DNA from: Leucobacter chironomi DSM 19883
GTDB lineage: Bacteria; Actinomycetota; Actinomycetes; Actinomycetales; Microbacteriaceae
DNA length: 64,000 nucleotides
Direction of reading: 5' to 3'
NCBI RefSeq assembly: GCF_000421845.1
Contig: NZ_ATXU01000002.1
Span: 1-64,000, forward strand
The notes beneath the pieces were generated by a model. The model saw only the letters and a program-made list of their open reading frames with translations, did no database searches and was not told the origin of the DNA. Positions 56,117 through 64,000 of the stretch are shown one piece after another. The position numbers and the translations under genes were made by a program. Within the stretch, counting starts at the first letter, position 1. Every line of letters starts with the position of its first letter.

Positions 56117-59100
56117 GTGTCTGAGAAAGACGGTTTCGTACACCTGCACGTGCACAGCGAGTACTCGATGCTCGACGGCGCGGCTCGCGTCGGGCCGCTC
56201 ATGGACGCCGCCGTCGCGCAGGGCATGCCGGCCATCGCGGTCACCGACCACGGCAACACCTTCGGCGCCTTCGACTTCTGGAAGCAGGCGAAGGATCGCG
56301 GGATCAACCCGATCATCGGCATCGAGGCCTACCTCACGCCCGGCACCCACCGCTCCGACCGCACCCGCGTGCGCTGGGGCGACGGCGCGGGCGATGACGT
56401 GTCGGGCGCCGGCGCGTACACCCATATGACGATGCTCTCCGAGACGACGGAGGGCATGCACAACCTCTTCCGGTTGTCGTCGCTCGCGTCGATGCAGGGC
56501 TACTACTTCAAGCCCCGTATGGACCGCGAACTGCTGCAGACCTACGGCAAGGGGCTCATCACCACGACGGGCTGCCCCTCGGGCGAGGTGCAGACCCGCC
56601 TCCGCCTCGGCCAGTACGACGAGGCCGTGAAGGCGGCAGCGGAGTTCCAGGACATCTTCGGCAAGGAGAACTTCTTCTGCGAGCTGATGGACCACGGGCT
56701 CGACATCGAGCGGCAGGTGCAGTCCGACCTCATCAAGATCGCCCGCGACCTGAAGATCCCGCTCGTCGCCACGAACGATCTGCACTACGTGCACGAGGCC
56801 GACGCCGAGGCCCACTCGGCGCTGCTGTGCGTGCAGTCGGGATCCCGTCTCGACGACCCCAACCGCTTCCAGTTCAACGGCTCGGGCTACTACCTGAAGA
56901 GCGCCGCCGAGATGCGCCACATCTTCCGCGACTACCCCGAAGCCTGCGACAACACACTGCTCATCGCCGAGCGCTGCAGCGTCGAGTTCAACACCTCGGC
57001 GAACTACATGCCCCGCTACCCGGTCCCCGATGGCGAGACCGAGGACAGCTGGTTCGTGAAGGAGGTCGAGCGCGGCCTGCACTACCGCTACCCGAACGGC
57101 ATCCCCGATGAGGTGCGCAAGCAGGCCGAGTACGAGATCGGCGTCATCACCCAGATGGGCTTCCCCGGCTACTTCCTCGTGGTCGCCGACTTCATCAACT
57201 GGTCGAAGGACAACGGCATCCGGGTGGGACCGGGCCGAGGCTCCGGCGCCGGTTCGATGGTGGCGTACGCGATGAGGATCACCGACCTCGACCCGCTGCA
57301 GCACGGCCTCATCTTCGAGCGCTTCCTCAACCCCGACCGCGTCTCGATGCCCGACTTCGACGTCGACTTCGATGATCGCCGTCGCGGCGAGGTCATCAAG
57401 TACGTCACCGAGAAGTACGGCGACGAGCGCGTTGCGCAGATCGTCACCTACGGCACCATCAAGTCGAAGCAGGCCCTGAAAGACGCCTCGCGCGTGCTCG
57501 GCTTCCCCTTCGGCATGGGTGAGAAGCTCACGAAGGCGATGCCGCCCGCCGTCATGGCGAAGGACATCCCGCTGTCGGGCATCACCGACTCGGGGCACCC
57601 CCGCTACAAGGAGGCCGCGGAGTTCCGCGCCGTGCTGCAGGAGGACCCCGACGCGAAGAAGGTCTATGAGACCGCGCTCGGGCTCGAAGGTCTGAAGCGC
57701 CAGTGGGGCGTGCACGCGGCCGGCGTGATCATGTCGAGCGATCCGCTCATCGACATCATCCCGCTGCAGAAGCGCGAGCAGGACGGCCAGATCGTCACGC
57801 AGTTCGACTACCCGACCTGCGAGGGCCTCGGCCTCATCAAGATGGACTTCCTGGGGCTGCGCAACCTCACGATCATCTCGGACGCGCTCGAGAACATCAG
57901 GCTCAACCGCGGCGAAGAGCTCGACCTCGAACGGCTCGAACTCGACGACCCCGCCTCCTACGAACTGCTCGCCCGCGGCGACACCCTCGGCGTCTTCCAG
58001 CTCGACGGCGGCCCGATGCGCGGCCTGCTGCGCCTCATGAAGCCCGACAACTTCGAGGACATCTCCGCCGTCCTCGCGCTCTACCGGCCGGGCCCCATGG
58101 GCGCCGACTCGCACACCAACTACGCGCTGCGCAAGAACGGCCTGCAGCCGATCACGCCCATCCACCCCGAACTCGAAGAGCCGCTGAAGGACATCCTCGA
58201 CACCACCTACGGCCTCATCATCTACCAGGAGCAGGTGATGTCGATCGCGCAGCGGGTCGCAGGGTTCTCGCTCGGCCAGGCCGACATCCTGCGTCGCGCG
58301 ATGGGCAAGAAGAAGAAGTCCGAGCTCGACAAGCAGTACGCGGGGTTCTCGGGCGGTATGAAGGAGCGGGGCTTCTCGGACGCGGCGGTCAAGGCGCTCT
58401 GGGACATCCTGCTGCCCTTCTCGGACTACGCGTTCAACAAGGCGCACTCCGCCGCCTACGGCGTGGTGAGCTACTGGACCGCCTACCTCAAGGAGCACTA
58501 CCCAGGCGAGTACATGGCCGCGCTGCTCACGAGCGTCGGCGACTCGAAGGACAAGCTCGCCGTCTACCTCAACGAGTGCCGTCGCATGGGCATCAAGGTG
58601 CTGCCGCCCGCCGTGAACGAATCGTTCGCGAACTTCTCGGCGGTGGGCGACGACATCCGCTTCGGGCTCGGCGCGATCCGCAACGTGGGCACGCACGTGG
58701 TCGAGGGCATCCGCGAGGCGCGCGAGCAGAAGGGCCGCTTCGAGAGCTTCCACGACTTCTTGAAGAAGGTGCCGCTCGCGGTGCTGAACAAGCGCACCGT
58801 CGAGTCGCTCATCAAGGCGGGCGCGTTCGACGGGCTCGGGGGCACGCGCCGGGCGCTCGTCGAGATCCACGAGCCGTCGATCGAGAGCGCCGTGAAGGAG
58901 AAGCGCGACGCCGAGAACGGCAACGTGGGCTTCGACTTCGACAGCCTCTTCGCCGAGGCGGCGGAAGCCTCCGGCGACTCCGCAGATGCCGCGTCGCAGG
59001 TGCCCGACCGGCCCGAGTGGACGAAGAAGGACAAGCTCTCCTTCGAGCGCGAGATGCTCGGCCTCTACGTCTCCGATCACCCGCTGCGCGGCCTCGACGT

Positions 59101-59677
59101 CGCCCTCGCCAAAGAGGCGAGCGTCACGGTGCAGCAGATCACGAACCCCGAGAACAGCTCCACCTACGACGGTGAGATCGTGACCGTCGCGGGCCTGCTC
59201 ACGAGCGTGCAGCACCGCACCGCCAAGTCGGGCAACCTCTACGGCATGGTCACCGTCGAGGATTTCACGGGCGAGGTGCAGGCCCTCTTCATGGGCAAGT
59301 CGTACCAGGAGTTCGGCAGCCTGCTGCAGCCCGACAGCATCGTGGCGCTGCGCGGCAAGCTGAACGCCCGCGACGACGGCATGTCGATGCACGCCTACGG
59401 CGTGAAGCCGATCGACGCCGGCGTGCAGGAGGACGCGACGGCGCTCGCGCTCACCCTGTCGGAGTCGCGCGCGACCGAACCGCTGATGGAGGAGCTGAAG
59501 TCGACCCTGAAACGGCACCCCGGCGAGAGCGAGGTTCGGCTGAGCCTGATTACGCCCCATGCGGTGCGCGTCTTCGAGCTGCGGGAGCAGGTGCGGATCA
59601 CCTCCGACCTGTTCGGCGAGCTGAAGGGGCTGCTCGGCCCGCGCTGCCTGCTGCCTGTGGAGGAAGTCGTCTCGTAA
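56117..59677 (+). CDS. dnaE: DNA polymerase III alpha subunit
   Basis: A 1186-residue replicative polymerase. The N-terminal PHP domain begins FVHLHVHSEYSMLDGAARVG and keeps its metal-binding residues (HxH, TDHGN, GIEAY, THMTML, TNDLHY), consistent with the PHP proofreading activity known in mycobacterial DnaE1. The palm follows with GPGRGSGAGSMVAYAM and PDFDVDFDDRRR (catalytic Asp residues). Tandem HhH and an OB fold (TVAGLLTSVQHRTAKSGNLY) lie near the C-terminus. No intein. GTG 56117 has AAAGGGG upstream. Length agrees with DnaE1 (about 1180). Confidence 0.96.
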   Translation: MSEKDGFVHLHVHSEYSMLDGAARVGPLMDAAVAQGMPAIAVTDHGNTFGAFDFWKQAKDRGINPIIGIEAYLTPGTHRSDRTRVRWGDGAGDDVSGAGAYTHMTMLSETTEGMHNLFRLSSLASMQGYYFKPRMDRELLQTYGKGLITTTGCPSGEVQTRLRLGQYDEAVKAAAEFQDIFGKENFFCELMDHGLDIERQVQSDLIKIARDLKIPLVATNDLHYVHEADAEAHSALLCVQSGSRLDDPNRFQFNGSGYYLKSAAEMRHIFRDYPEACDNTLLIAERCSVEFNTSANYMPRYPVPDGETEDSWFVKEVERGLHYRYPNGIPDEVRKQAEYEIGVITQMGFPGYFLVVADFINWSKDNGIRVGPGRGSGAGSMVAYAMRITDLDPLQHGLIFERFLNPDRVSMPDFDVDFDDRRRGEVIKYVTEKYGDERVAQIVTYGTIKSKQALKDASRVLGFPFGMGEKLTKAMPPAVMAKDIPLSGITDSGHPRYKEAAEFRAVLQEDPDAKKVYETALGLEGLKRQWGVHAAGVIMSSDPLIDIIPLQKREQDGQIVTQFDYPTCEGLGLIKMDFLGLRNLTIISDALENIRLNRGEELDLERLELDDPASYELLARGDTLGVFQLDGGPMRGLLRLMKPDNFEDISAVLALYRPGPMGADSHTNYALRKNGLQPITPIHPELEEPLKDILDTTYGLIIYQEQVMSIAQRVAGFSLGQADILRRAMGKKKKSELDKQYAGFSGGMKERGFSDAAVKALWDILLPFSDYAFNKAHSAAYGVVSYWTAYLKEHYPGEYMAALLTSVGDSKDKLAVYLNECRRMGIKVLPPAVNESFANFSAVGDDIRFGLGAIRNVGTHVVEGIREAREQKGRFESFHDFLKKVPLAVLNKRTVESLIKAGAFDGLGGTRRALVEIHEPSIESAVKEKRDAENGNVGFDFDSLFAEAAEASGDSADAASQVPDRPEWTKKDKLSFEREMLGLYVSDHPLRGLDVALAKEASVTVQQITNPENSSTYDGEIVTVAGLLTSVQHRTAKSGNLYGMVTVEDFTGEVQALFMGKSYQEFGSLLQPDSIVALRGKLNARDDGMSMHAYGVKPIDAGVQEDATALALTLSESRATEPLMEELKSTLKRHPGESEVRLSLITPHAVRVFELREQVRITSDLFGELKGLLGPRCLLPVEEVVS

Positions 59678-59688
59678 CACCCGCGGAG

Positions 59689-59694
59689 TAGGGT
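59689..59694 (+). promoter_or_regulatory. candidate -10 element of nadE
   Basis: TAGGGT ends 7 nt before ATG 59702. GGAGG also lies in the gap, so either leaderless or ordinary initiation from an upstream transcript is possible. Confidence 0.35.
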
Positions 59695-59701
59695 GGAGGA
59701 C

Positions 59702-60547
59702 ATGAGCGAGATGCAGCAGCGGATCATTCGTGAGCTCGGGGTCGAGGCCGAGATCGACGCGGCCGCCGAGGTCGAGCGCCGAGTCGCGTTCCTCGCCGAC
59801 TACGCCCGCGCGGTGCCCGGCTGCCGGGGCTTCGTGCTCGGGATCTCGGGGGGCCAGGACTCGTCGCTCGCGGGTCGGCTCGCGCAGCTCGCCGTCGAGC
59901 GGCTGCGCGCGGAGGGCCGGGAGGCGGAGTTCATCGCGGTGCGCCTGCCCTACGGCGTGCAGCGCGACGAGGACGATGCGCAGCTCGCGCTGCAGTTCAT
60001 CAGGCCCGATCGCACCGTCACCGTCGATATCGCGGCGGGTGTCGACGGTCTGACGGCTGCGGTCTCGGCGGGCACCGGGGAACCGGTGAGCGACTTCAAC
60101 AAGGGCAATGTGAAGGCCCGCATGCGCATGGTCGCGCAGTACGCGATCGCGGGCGACCGCGGGCTGCTCGTGATCGGCACGGACCACGCCGCCGAGGCCA
60201 TCACCGGCTTCTTCACGAAGTTCGGCGACGGCGCCGCCGACGTGCTGCCGCTCTCGGGGCTCACCAAGGGGCAGGGGGCGGCGCTGCTGCAGCAGCTCGA
60301 GGCTCCGGACCGGCTCTGGAAGAAGGTCCCGACCGCCGATCTGCTCGACGGCGAACCCGGCCAGTCGGACGAGTCGAGCCTCGGCGTGAGCTACCCCGAG
60401 ATCGACGCCTACCTGCGCGGCGAAGCGGTGCCGTCGGGGGTTGCACAGAACCTCGAGCGCCGCTACCGCGGCACCGAGCACAAACGGCGCCTGCCGGTCG
60501 CCCCGCAGCACAGCTGGTGGAACGGCGCCGAGAGGAGCGCAGATTGA
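59702..60547 (+). CDS. nadE: NH3-dependent NAD+ synthetase
   Basis: A 281-residue enzyme converting nicotinate adenine dinucleotide to NAD+. PP-loop [14 protein letters not shown] (48-61); [39 protein letters not shown]. No glutaminase domain, so ammonia or a separate donor is used; this is the E. coli-type form, unlike the long mycobacterial NadE. The stop overlaps the msrA start (TGATG). Confidence 0.95.
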   Translation: MSEMQQRIIRELGVEAEIDAAAEVERRVAFLADYARAVPGCRGFVLGISGGQDSSLAGRLAQLAVERLRAEGREAEFIAVRLPYGVQRDEDDAQLALQFIRPDRTVTVDIAAGVDGLTAAVSAGTGEPVSDFNKGNVKARMRMVAQYAIAGDRGLLVIGTDHAAEAITGFFTKFGDGAADVLPLSGLTKGQGAALLQQLEAPDRLWKKVPTADLLDGEPGQSDESSLGVSYPEIDAYLRGEAVPSGVAQNLERRYRGTEHKRRLPVAPQHSWWNGAERSAD

Positions 60548-61074
60548 TGAGCACCACGACTTTCGTTCTCGCGGGAGGCTGCTTCTGGTGCCTCGACGCC
60601 GCCTACCGCGCGCTGCGAGGCGTGACCGAGGTCGTGTCGTGCTACACGGGCGGATCGACGGTGCATCCCAGCTACGAGCAGGTCTGCACCGGCACCACCG
60701 GCCATGCGGAGGCGGTCGCCGTGACCTTCGACGAGAGCGTCATCCCCGCCGGGGTGATCCTCGACGCGTTCTTCACGATGCACGACCCCACCCAGCTGAA
60801 CCGCCAAGGCGCCGACGTCGGCACGCAGTACCGCTCCGCGATGTTCCCGGCCGATGACGAGCAGCGGGCGCTCTTCGAGGACGCCCGCCGCCGCGCCGCC
60901 GCACTCTGGCCCGGCGAGGTGGTCACCACCATCGAACCGCTCGGCGAGGTCACCCCCGCCGAGGAGCACCACCAGGACTTCTTCGCGAAGAACCCCACGC
61001 AGGGGTACTGCCTCGCCGTCGCCGTGCCCAAGGTCAACAAGGTGCGCGCCGGATTCGCCGAGTACCTGCGCTGA
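60547..61074 (+). CDS. msrA: peptide-methionine (S)-S-oxide reductase
   Basis: A 175-residue repair enzyme reducing methionine-S-sulfoxide. Catalytic GGCFWC (nucleophile Cys12), GYC near the C-terminus with the probable recycling Cys, and EEHHQDFFAKNP. It is coupled to nadE and followed by a convergent-gene hairpin. Confidence 0.95.
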   Translation: MSTTTFVLAGGCFWCLDAAYRALRGVTEVVSCYTGGSTVHPSYEQVCTGTTGHAEAVAVTFDESVIPAGVILDAFFTMHDPTQLNRQGADVGTQYRSAMFPADDEQRALFEDARRRAAALWPGEVVTTIEPLGEVTPAEEHHQDFFAKNPTQGYCLAVAVPKVNKVRAGFAEYLR

Positions 61075-61080
61075 CCGCTT

Positions 61081-61120
61081 CGCCGCTCGTCGCTTGCGCC
61101 GGAGCAGCCGACGAGCGGCG
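61081..61120. terminator. bidirectional hairpin between msrA and the ssb paralogue
   Basis: CGCCGCTCGTCG (61081-61092) pairs perfectly with CGACGAGCGGCG (61109-61120) across a 16-nt loop, starting 6 bp after the msrA stop. Confidence 0.75.
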
Positions 61121-61136
61121 GCGGGCTCGCGCGGCG

Positions 61137-61709
61137 TCACGCCGCGAGCGGCGGCACGAAGCCGTCACCGAGCAACAGCTCGTCGGCTTTCCCGGACCCG
61201 GAACCGGACTCGGACTCGGATCCGGACTCGGATCCGGATCCGGGTTCCGATCCGGGCTCGTCGTGCTCACCAGCCTCATGCTCGGCAAGATGCGGGGGAT
61301 CCCCGAACCCGTTCGATGCCGCGAGCTGCGCGGCGGCCGGCGGCTCGACGGGGCGATGCTGCTTCTCGAAGCGCGACGTGCCCCAGCGCAGATCGTGCCC
61401 CAGCGCCTCGGCCTCGATCTCGACCGAGGTGCCGGACTTCTGATCGCTGTTCCACGAGCGGACGCGCAGGCGACCGTTGACGAGGACGCGGTCGCCCTTG
61501 CGGAACGAGCGATCGGCGTTCTCGGCGAGCGTTCGGAAGGCGTTGACCGTGAACCAGTTGGTCTCGCCGTCGACCCACTGATTCTGCTCGCGGTCGAAGC
61601 GTCGCTCGTTGCTCGCGATCCGGAAAGTGCAGAAGGTGATGCCGGCGGCGGTGGTGATGAGTCGGGGCGCGGTGGCGACCGTGCCGACGACGCTGAGGTG
61701 AGTGGACAT
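61137..61709 (-). CDS. ssb: single-stranded DNA-binding protein paralogue without acidic tip
   Basis: A 190-residue protein whose first 110 residues are an SSB OB fold (HLSVVGTVATAPRLITTAAG, RDRVLVNGRLRVRSW-like core with the segment NWFTVNAFRTLAENA). A linker with S/G/E repeats (about 150-172) leads to an end reading LLLGDGFVPPLAA. The DDIPF-type tip, which recruits partner proteins in housekeeping SSBs, is absent. It is therefore probably a second, non-essential SSB (like SsbB of other actinobacteria). ATG 61709 has GGAG 6 nt upstream. Confidence 0.88.
   Translation of the reverse strand: MSTHLSVVGTVATAPRLITTAAGITFCTFRIASNERRFDREQNQWVDGETNWFTVNAFRTLAENADRSFRKGDRVLVNGRLRVRSWNSDQKSGTSVEIEAEALGHDLRWGTSRFEKQHRPVEPPAAAQLAASNGFGDPPHLAEHEAGEHDEPGSEPGSGSESGSESESGSGSGKADELLLGDGFVPPLAA
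61194..61256 (-). repeat. hexamer repeat in the ssb linker
   Basis: GGACTC/GGATCC-type 6-bp units repeat about ten times and encode the S/G/E-rich linker of the SSB paralogue. Likely prone to length change in frame. Confidence 0.8.
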
Positions 61710-61728
61710 GAACGACTCCGTTCGTTGG

Positions 61729-61758
61729 GGGCCGGGCGCCTGAAACGGCGCCCGGCCC
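61729..61758. promoter_or_regulatory. hairpin upstream of the ssb paralogue
   Basis: GGGCCGGGCGCC-TGAAAC-GGCGCCCGGCCC, perfect 12-bp arms, ends 20 nt upstream of the ssb start on the minus strand. It may be a leader hairpin of the ssb mRNA or an operator. The ribosome site itself lies in the loop of a smaller AACGA/TCGTT pair. Confidence 0.4.
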
Positions 61759-61953
61759 GGGGATCGAGGGGGAGCCGACGGACCGGGCCGTGCGGGATCC
61801 GGTCCGCCTGCTCGTGTCCCAGCCTGGGCCACCGGCGCGGCCCGCGGAGGCGGATCACGGGATCTGTGGAGAAGACGCCCGAACTCGCCGGATCCGCCCG
61901 CCTGTGAGCGAAGTGCGCGGGGGCAGCCCGCGCCCGCGCGGGCCGATCCGCAA

Positions 61954-61959
61954 TAGACT
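61954..61959 (+). promoter_or_regulatory. -10 element of leaderless lipoprotein gene
   Basis: TAGACT is followed by 6 nt and GTG 61966, with no ribosome site; the same arrangement is seen at the parA-like, pknL and idsA genes. Confidence 0.6.
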
Positions 61960-61965
61960 GAGCGG

Positions 61966-62469
61966 GTGCGTTCCCCTCTGCGTCCCCCCGCTTCTCGGGC
62001 CTCGGCTCGCCCCGCAGCCGCGCTCACCGCGCTCGCCCTGACCGCGTGCCTGCTCGCCGGCTGCTCGCTGCTCGAAGGCCCCGTGCCCGAGACCCCCGAG
62101 CGCGTGGAGCCACCGGTGCCCGAGGCCCCGCCCGTCTTCTTCCCCGAGGGCGGCGCGGCCGACAACCTGCCCTACTTCACCGAGGTGCTGCGGGCCTTCG
62201 CCGCCGGAGAGCAGCCGGTGCAGGGCGTGCCCGTGGTCGATGCGGTCGCCTCCGCCGGCTTCGACAAGGCGGCCATGCAGGTGAGCTTCGACGAGTCGAA
62301 GACCGGGCTCGCGGCCGACAGCATCTTCGTGTCGGTGAGGATCGGCGCCGACTGCCTCATCGGGCAGGTGGTCGCAGAGGATCGCGGCTTCGCCGCCGAG
62401 GCGAAGCCCGCCCTCGGACCCGCGCAGGATATCTGCCTGATCGGGAGCACCCGCGCCATCGACTGGTGA
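61966..62469 (+). CDS. putative lipoprotein of unknown function
   Basis: A 167-residue protein with a basic N-terminus, a hydrophobic segment (AALTALALTACLLAGC) and a lipobox LAGC with lipidation site Cys33. The mature part is acidic, with EGGAADNLPYFTEVLRAFAA and GADCLIGQVVAEDRGF; Cys in the latter and in AQDICLIGS may pair. I do not recognise a functional domain; similar small lipoproteins occur upstream of ettA in Microbacteriaceae as far as I recall. LspA, encoded at 51694, would process it. Confidence 0.8.
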   Translation: MRSPLRPPASRASARPAAALTALALTACLLAGCSLLEGPVPETPERVEPPVPEAPPVFFPEGGAADNLPYFTEVLRAFAAGEQPVQGVPVVDAVASAGFDKAAMQVSFDESKTGLAADSIFVSVRIGADCLIGQVVAEDRGFAAEAKPALGPAQDICLIGSTRAIDW

Positions 62470-62495
62470 CCGGGCCGGCTGCCGGGGGCGACGGG

Positions 62496-62501
62496 TAGAG
62501 T
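62496..62501 (+). promoter_or_regulatory. candidate -10 element of ettA
   Basis: TAGAGT lies 65 bp before the ettA start codon. The leader would include a small hairpin GGGCGC-CATC-GCGCCC (62541-62556) just before the weak ribosome site GAGAAAG. Confidence 0.4.
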
Positions 62502-62566
62502 AGTGGCGATCCGTTTCATCCTCAGGACGCAAGGAGTTCGGGGCGCCATCGCGCCCGAGAAAGCAT

Positions 62567-64000
62567 ATGGCTGAGTACATTTACCAGATGGTGCGCGCGC
62601 GCAAGGCGCATGGCGACAAGGTGATCCTCGACGACGTGACCATGGCGTTCCTGCCGGGCGCGAAGATCGGCGTCGTCGGCCCGAACGGCGCCGGCAAGTC
62701 GACGATCCTCAAGATCATGGCGGGGCTCGACACCCCCTCGAACGGCGAGGCCATCCTCACCCCCGGCTACTCCGTCGGCATCCTCATGCAGGAGCCCGAG
62801 CTCGACGAAGACCTCACCGTGCTCGAGAACGTGCAGCAGGGCGTCGCCGACATCAAGGGCAAGCTCGACCGCTTCAACGAGATCTCCGCCGAGATGGCGA
62901 ATCCCGACGCCGACTACGACACGCTGCTTCCCGAGATGGGCGAGCTGCAGGAAGCCATCGACGCCGTCGACGGCTGGGACCTCGACAACCAGCTCGAACA
63001 GGCGATGGACGCGCTGCGCTGCCCGCCCTCCGACGCGATCGTCAAGAACCTCTCCGGCGGCGAGAAGCGCCGCGTCGCGCTCTGCAAGCTCCTCCTCGAG
63101 AAGCCCGACCTGCTGCTGCTCGACGAGCCCACGAACCACCTCGACGCCGAGAGCGTGCTCTGGCTCGAGCAGCACCTCGCGAAGTACCCCGGCGCCGTCA
63201 TGGCCGTCACCCACGACCGCTACTTCCTCGACCACGTCGCAACGTGGATCTGCGAGGTCGACCGCGGCCGCCTCTACCCCTACGAGGGCAACTACTCGAC
63301 CTACCTCGAGCAGAAGGCCGCGCGCCTCGAAGTGCAGGGCAAGAAGGATCAGAAGCTCCAGAAGCGCCTGAAGGAAGAGCTCGAGTGGGTGCGCTCGAAC
63401 ACCAAGGGCCGCCAGGCGAAGTCGAAGGCCCGCCTCGCCCGCTACGAGGAGATGGCGGCGGAGGCCGAGCGCACGCGGAAGCTCGACTTCGAGGAGATCC
63501 AGATCCCCGCCGGCCCGCGCCTGGGCAACCTCGTGCTCGAGGCGAAGGATCTGAACAAGGGTTTCGACGGGCGCACGCTCATCGACGGCCTCTCGTTCTC
63601 GCTGCCGCGCAACGGCATCGTCGGCATCATCGGCCCGAACGGCGTCGGCAAGACCACCCTGTTCAAGACGATCGTCGGCATCGAGCCGCTCGACGGCGGC
63701 GAGCTGAAGATCGGCGAGACCGTGCAGCTCAGCTACGTCGATCAGACCCGCGGCGGCATCGACCCGAAGAAGACCGTCTGGGAGGTCGTCTCCGACGGGC
63801 TCGACTACATCCAGGTCGGCAAGACCGAGATCCCGTCGCGCGCCTACGTCTCGACGTTCGGCTTCAAGGGCCCGGATCAGCAGAAGCCCTCGGGTGTGCT
63901 CTCGGGCGGTGAGCGCAACCGTCTGAACCTCGCGCTCACGCTCAAGCAGGGCGGCAACCTGCTCCTCCTCGACGAGCCGACGAACGACCTCGACGTCGAA
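62567..64000 (+). CDS. ettA: energy-dependent translational throttle protein EttA (ABC-F), 3' end beyond the window
   Basis: The first 478 codons of an ABC-F ATPase; the family is about 555-560 residues, so roughly 80 are missing. Two ABC domains: Walker A GPNGAGKST (38-46), LSGGEKRRVALCKLLLEKPD and LLLLDEPTNHLD, then HDRYFLDHV; the EttA arm/linker (YSTYLEQKAARLEVQGKKDQ); second Walker A GPNGVGKTT, LSGGERNRLNLALTL and LLLLDEPTNDLD. No transmembrane part. EttA binds the ribosomal E site and gates the first elongation steps according to energy state. Confidence 0.95.
   Translation, partial: MAEYIYQMVRARKAHGDKVILDDVTMAFLPGAKIGVVGPNGAGKSTILKIMAGLDTPSNGEAILTPGYSVGILMQEPELDEDLTVLENVQQGVADIKGKLDRFNEISAEMANPDADYDTLLPEMGELQEAIDAVDGWDLDNQLEQAMDALRCPPSDAIVKNLSGGEKRRVALCKLLLEKPDLLLLDEPTNHLDAESVLWLEQHLAKYPGAVMAVTHDRYFLDHVATWICEVDRGRLYPYEGNYSTYLEQKAARLEVQGKKDQKLQKRLKEELEWVRSNTKGRQAKSKARLARYEEMAAEAERTRKLDFEEIQIPAGPRLGNLVLEAKDLNKGFDGRTLIDGLSFSLPRNGIVGIIGPNGVGKTTLFKTIVGIEPLDGGELKIGETVQLSYVDQTRGGIDPKKTVWEVVSDGLDYIQVGKTEIPSRAYVSTFGFKGPDQQKPSGVLSGGERNRLNLALTLKQGGNLLLLDEPTNDLDVE

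Noticed and set aside
56117-59677. Intein in DnaE
   Set aside because: The polymerase is continuous and of normal length (1186 residues), with no splice-junction motifs.
55931-60511. 1526-codon open frame on the minus strand opposite the acyltransferase 3' end, dnaE and nadE
   Set aside because: It mirrors conserved plus-strand genes, has the D/E/R/H/V-rich composition expected from reading G/C-rich third positions backwards, and shows no recognisable domain.

Overview
The window is chromosomal DNA of a high-GC Gram-positive bacterium (Actinomycetota). Gene order and content point to the family Microbacteriaceae, and a Leucobacter-like organism is my best guess; this is an inference, since no database search was possible. 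Supporting signs are the pknL/aroG/idsA neighbourhood leading into the dcw cluster (the order known from Mycobacterium and Corynebacterium), SepF plus DivIVA/Wag31, GarA/FtsR, GTG starts, frequent leaderless-type promoters and strong G/C at third codon positions. All proteins expected to be intact are intact; no integrase, transposase, tRNA gene or CRISPR array was found.

Layout. 1-3970: 3' end of a 16S gene, a tRNA-free spacer, complete 23S and 5S rRNA genes and a terminator. 4109-10492: a seven-function Mrp-type cation/proton antiporter operon in six overlapping genes (mrpA and mrpB fused). 10648-13981: malate synthase A divergent from a RamB-type regulator. 14079-16014: garA-ftsR-merR regulators. 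16097-21111: a lone ParA ATPase, pyruvate carboxylase and peptide deformylase. 21226-25321: acyl-CoA synthetase, 1-acylglycerol-phosphate-type acyltransferase and type II DAHP synthase. 25486-29501: PASTA-domain Ser/Thr kinase, its small DNA-binding partner, polyprenyl diphosphate synthase and a DUF3040 protein. 29502-30079: a 578-bp non-coding stretch rich in repeats and palindromes. 30080-51685: the division and cell wall cluster (mraZ, rsmH, ftsL, ftsI, murE, murF, mraY, murD, ftsW, murG, murC, ftsQ, ftsZ, yggS, sepF, yggT, wag31), interrupted between murG and murC by an MFS transporter, a sortase-anchored surface protein and an LCP-family protein. 51694-64000: lspA, an RluD-family pseudouridine synthase, a divergent glycosyltransferase/acyltransferase pair, dnaE, nadE, msrA, an ssb paralogue, a lipoprotein and the first 478 codons of ettA.

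How it fits together. The centre of the window builds the septum and peptidoglycan. The kinase (PASTA), GarA, FtsR and MraZ provide candidate regulation. Central carbon supply is represented by pyruvate carboxylase, malate synthase and DAHP synthase. The most notable non-coding signals are (i) a 26-bp dyad motif shared by the ftsZ leader and the promoter region of the merR gene next to ftsR, (ii) a proximal MraZ-type repeat array with a perfect 19-bp inverted copy about 180 bp upstream, (iii) a 15-bp-arm palindrome between aceB and its divergent RamB-type regulator, and (iv) several genes whose TANNNT -10 element sits 6-8 nt before the start codon. The most notable protein-level signals are an altered specificity motif in MurE, an altered phospho-acceptor motif in GarA, and the surface-protein islet inside the dcw cluster.
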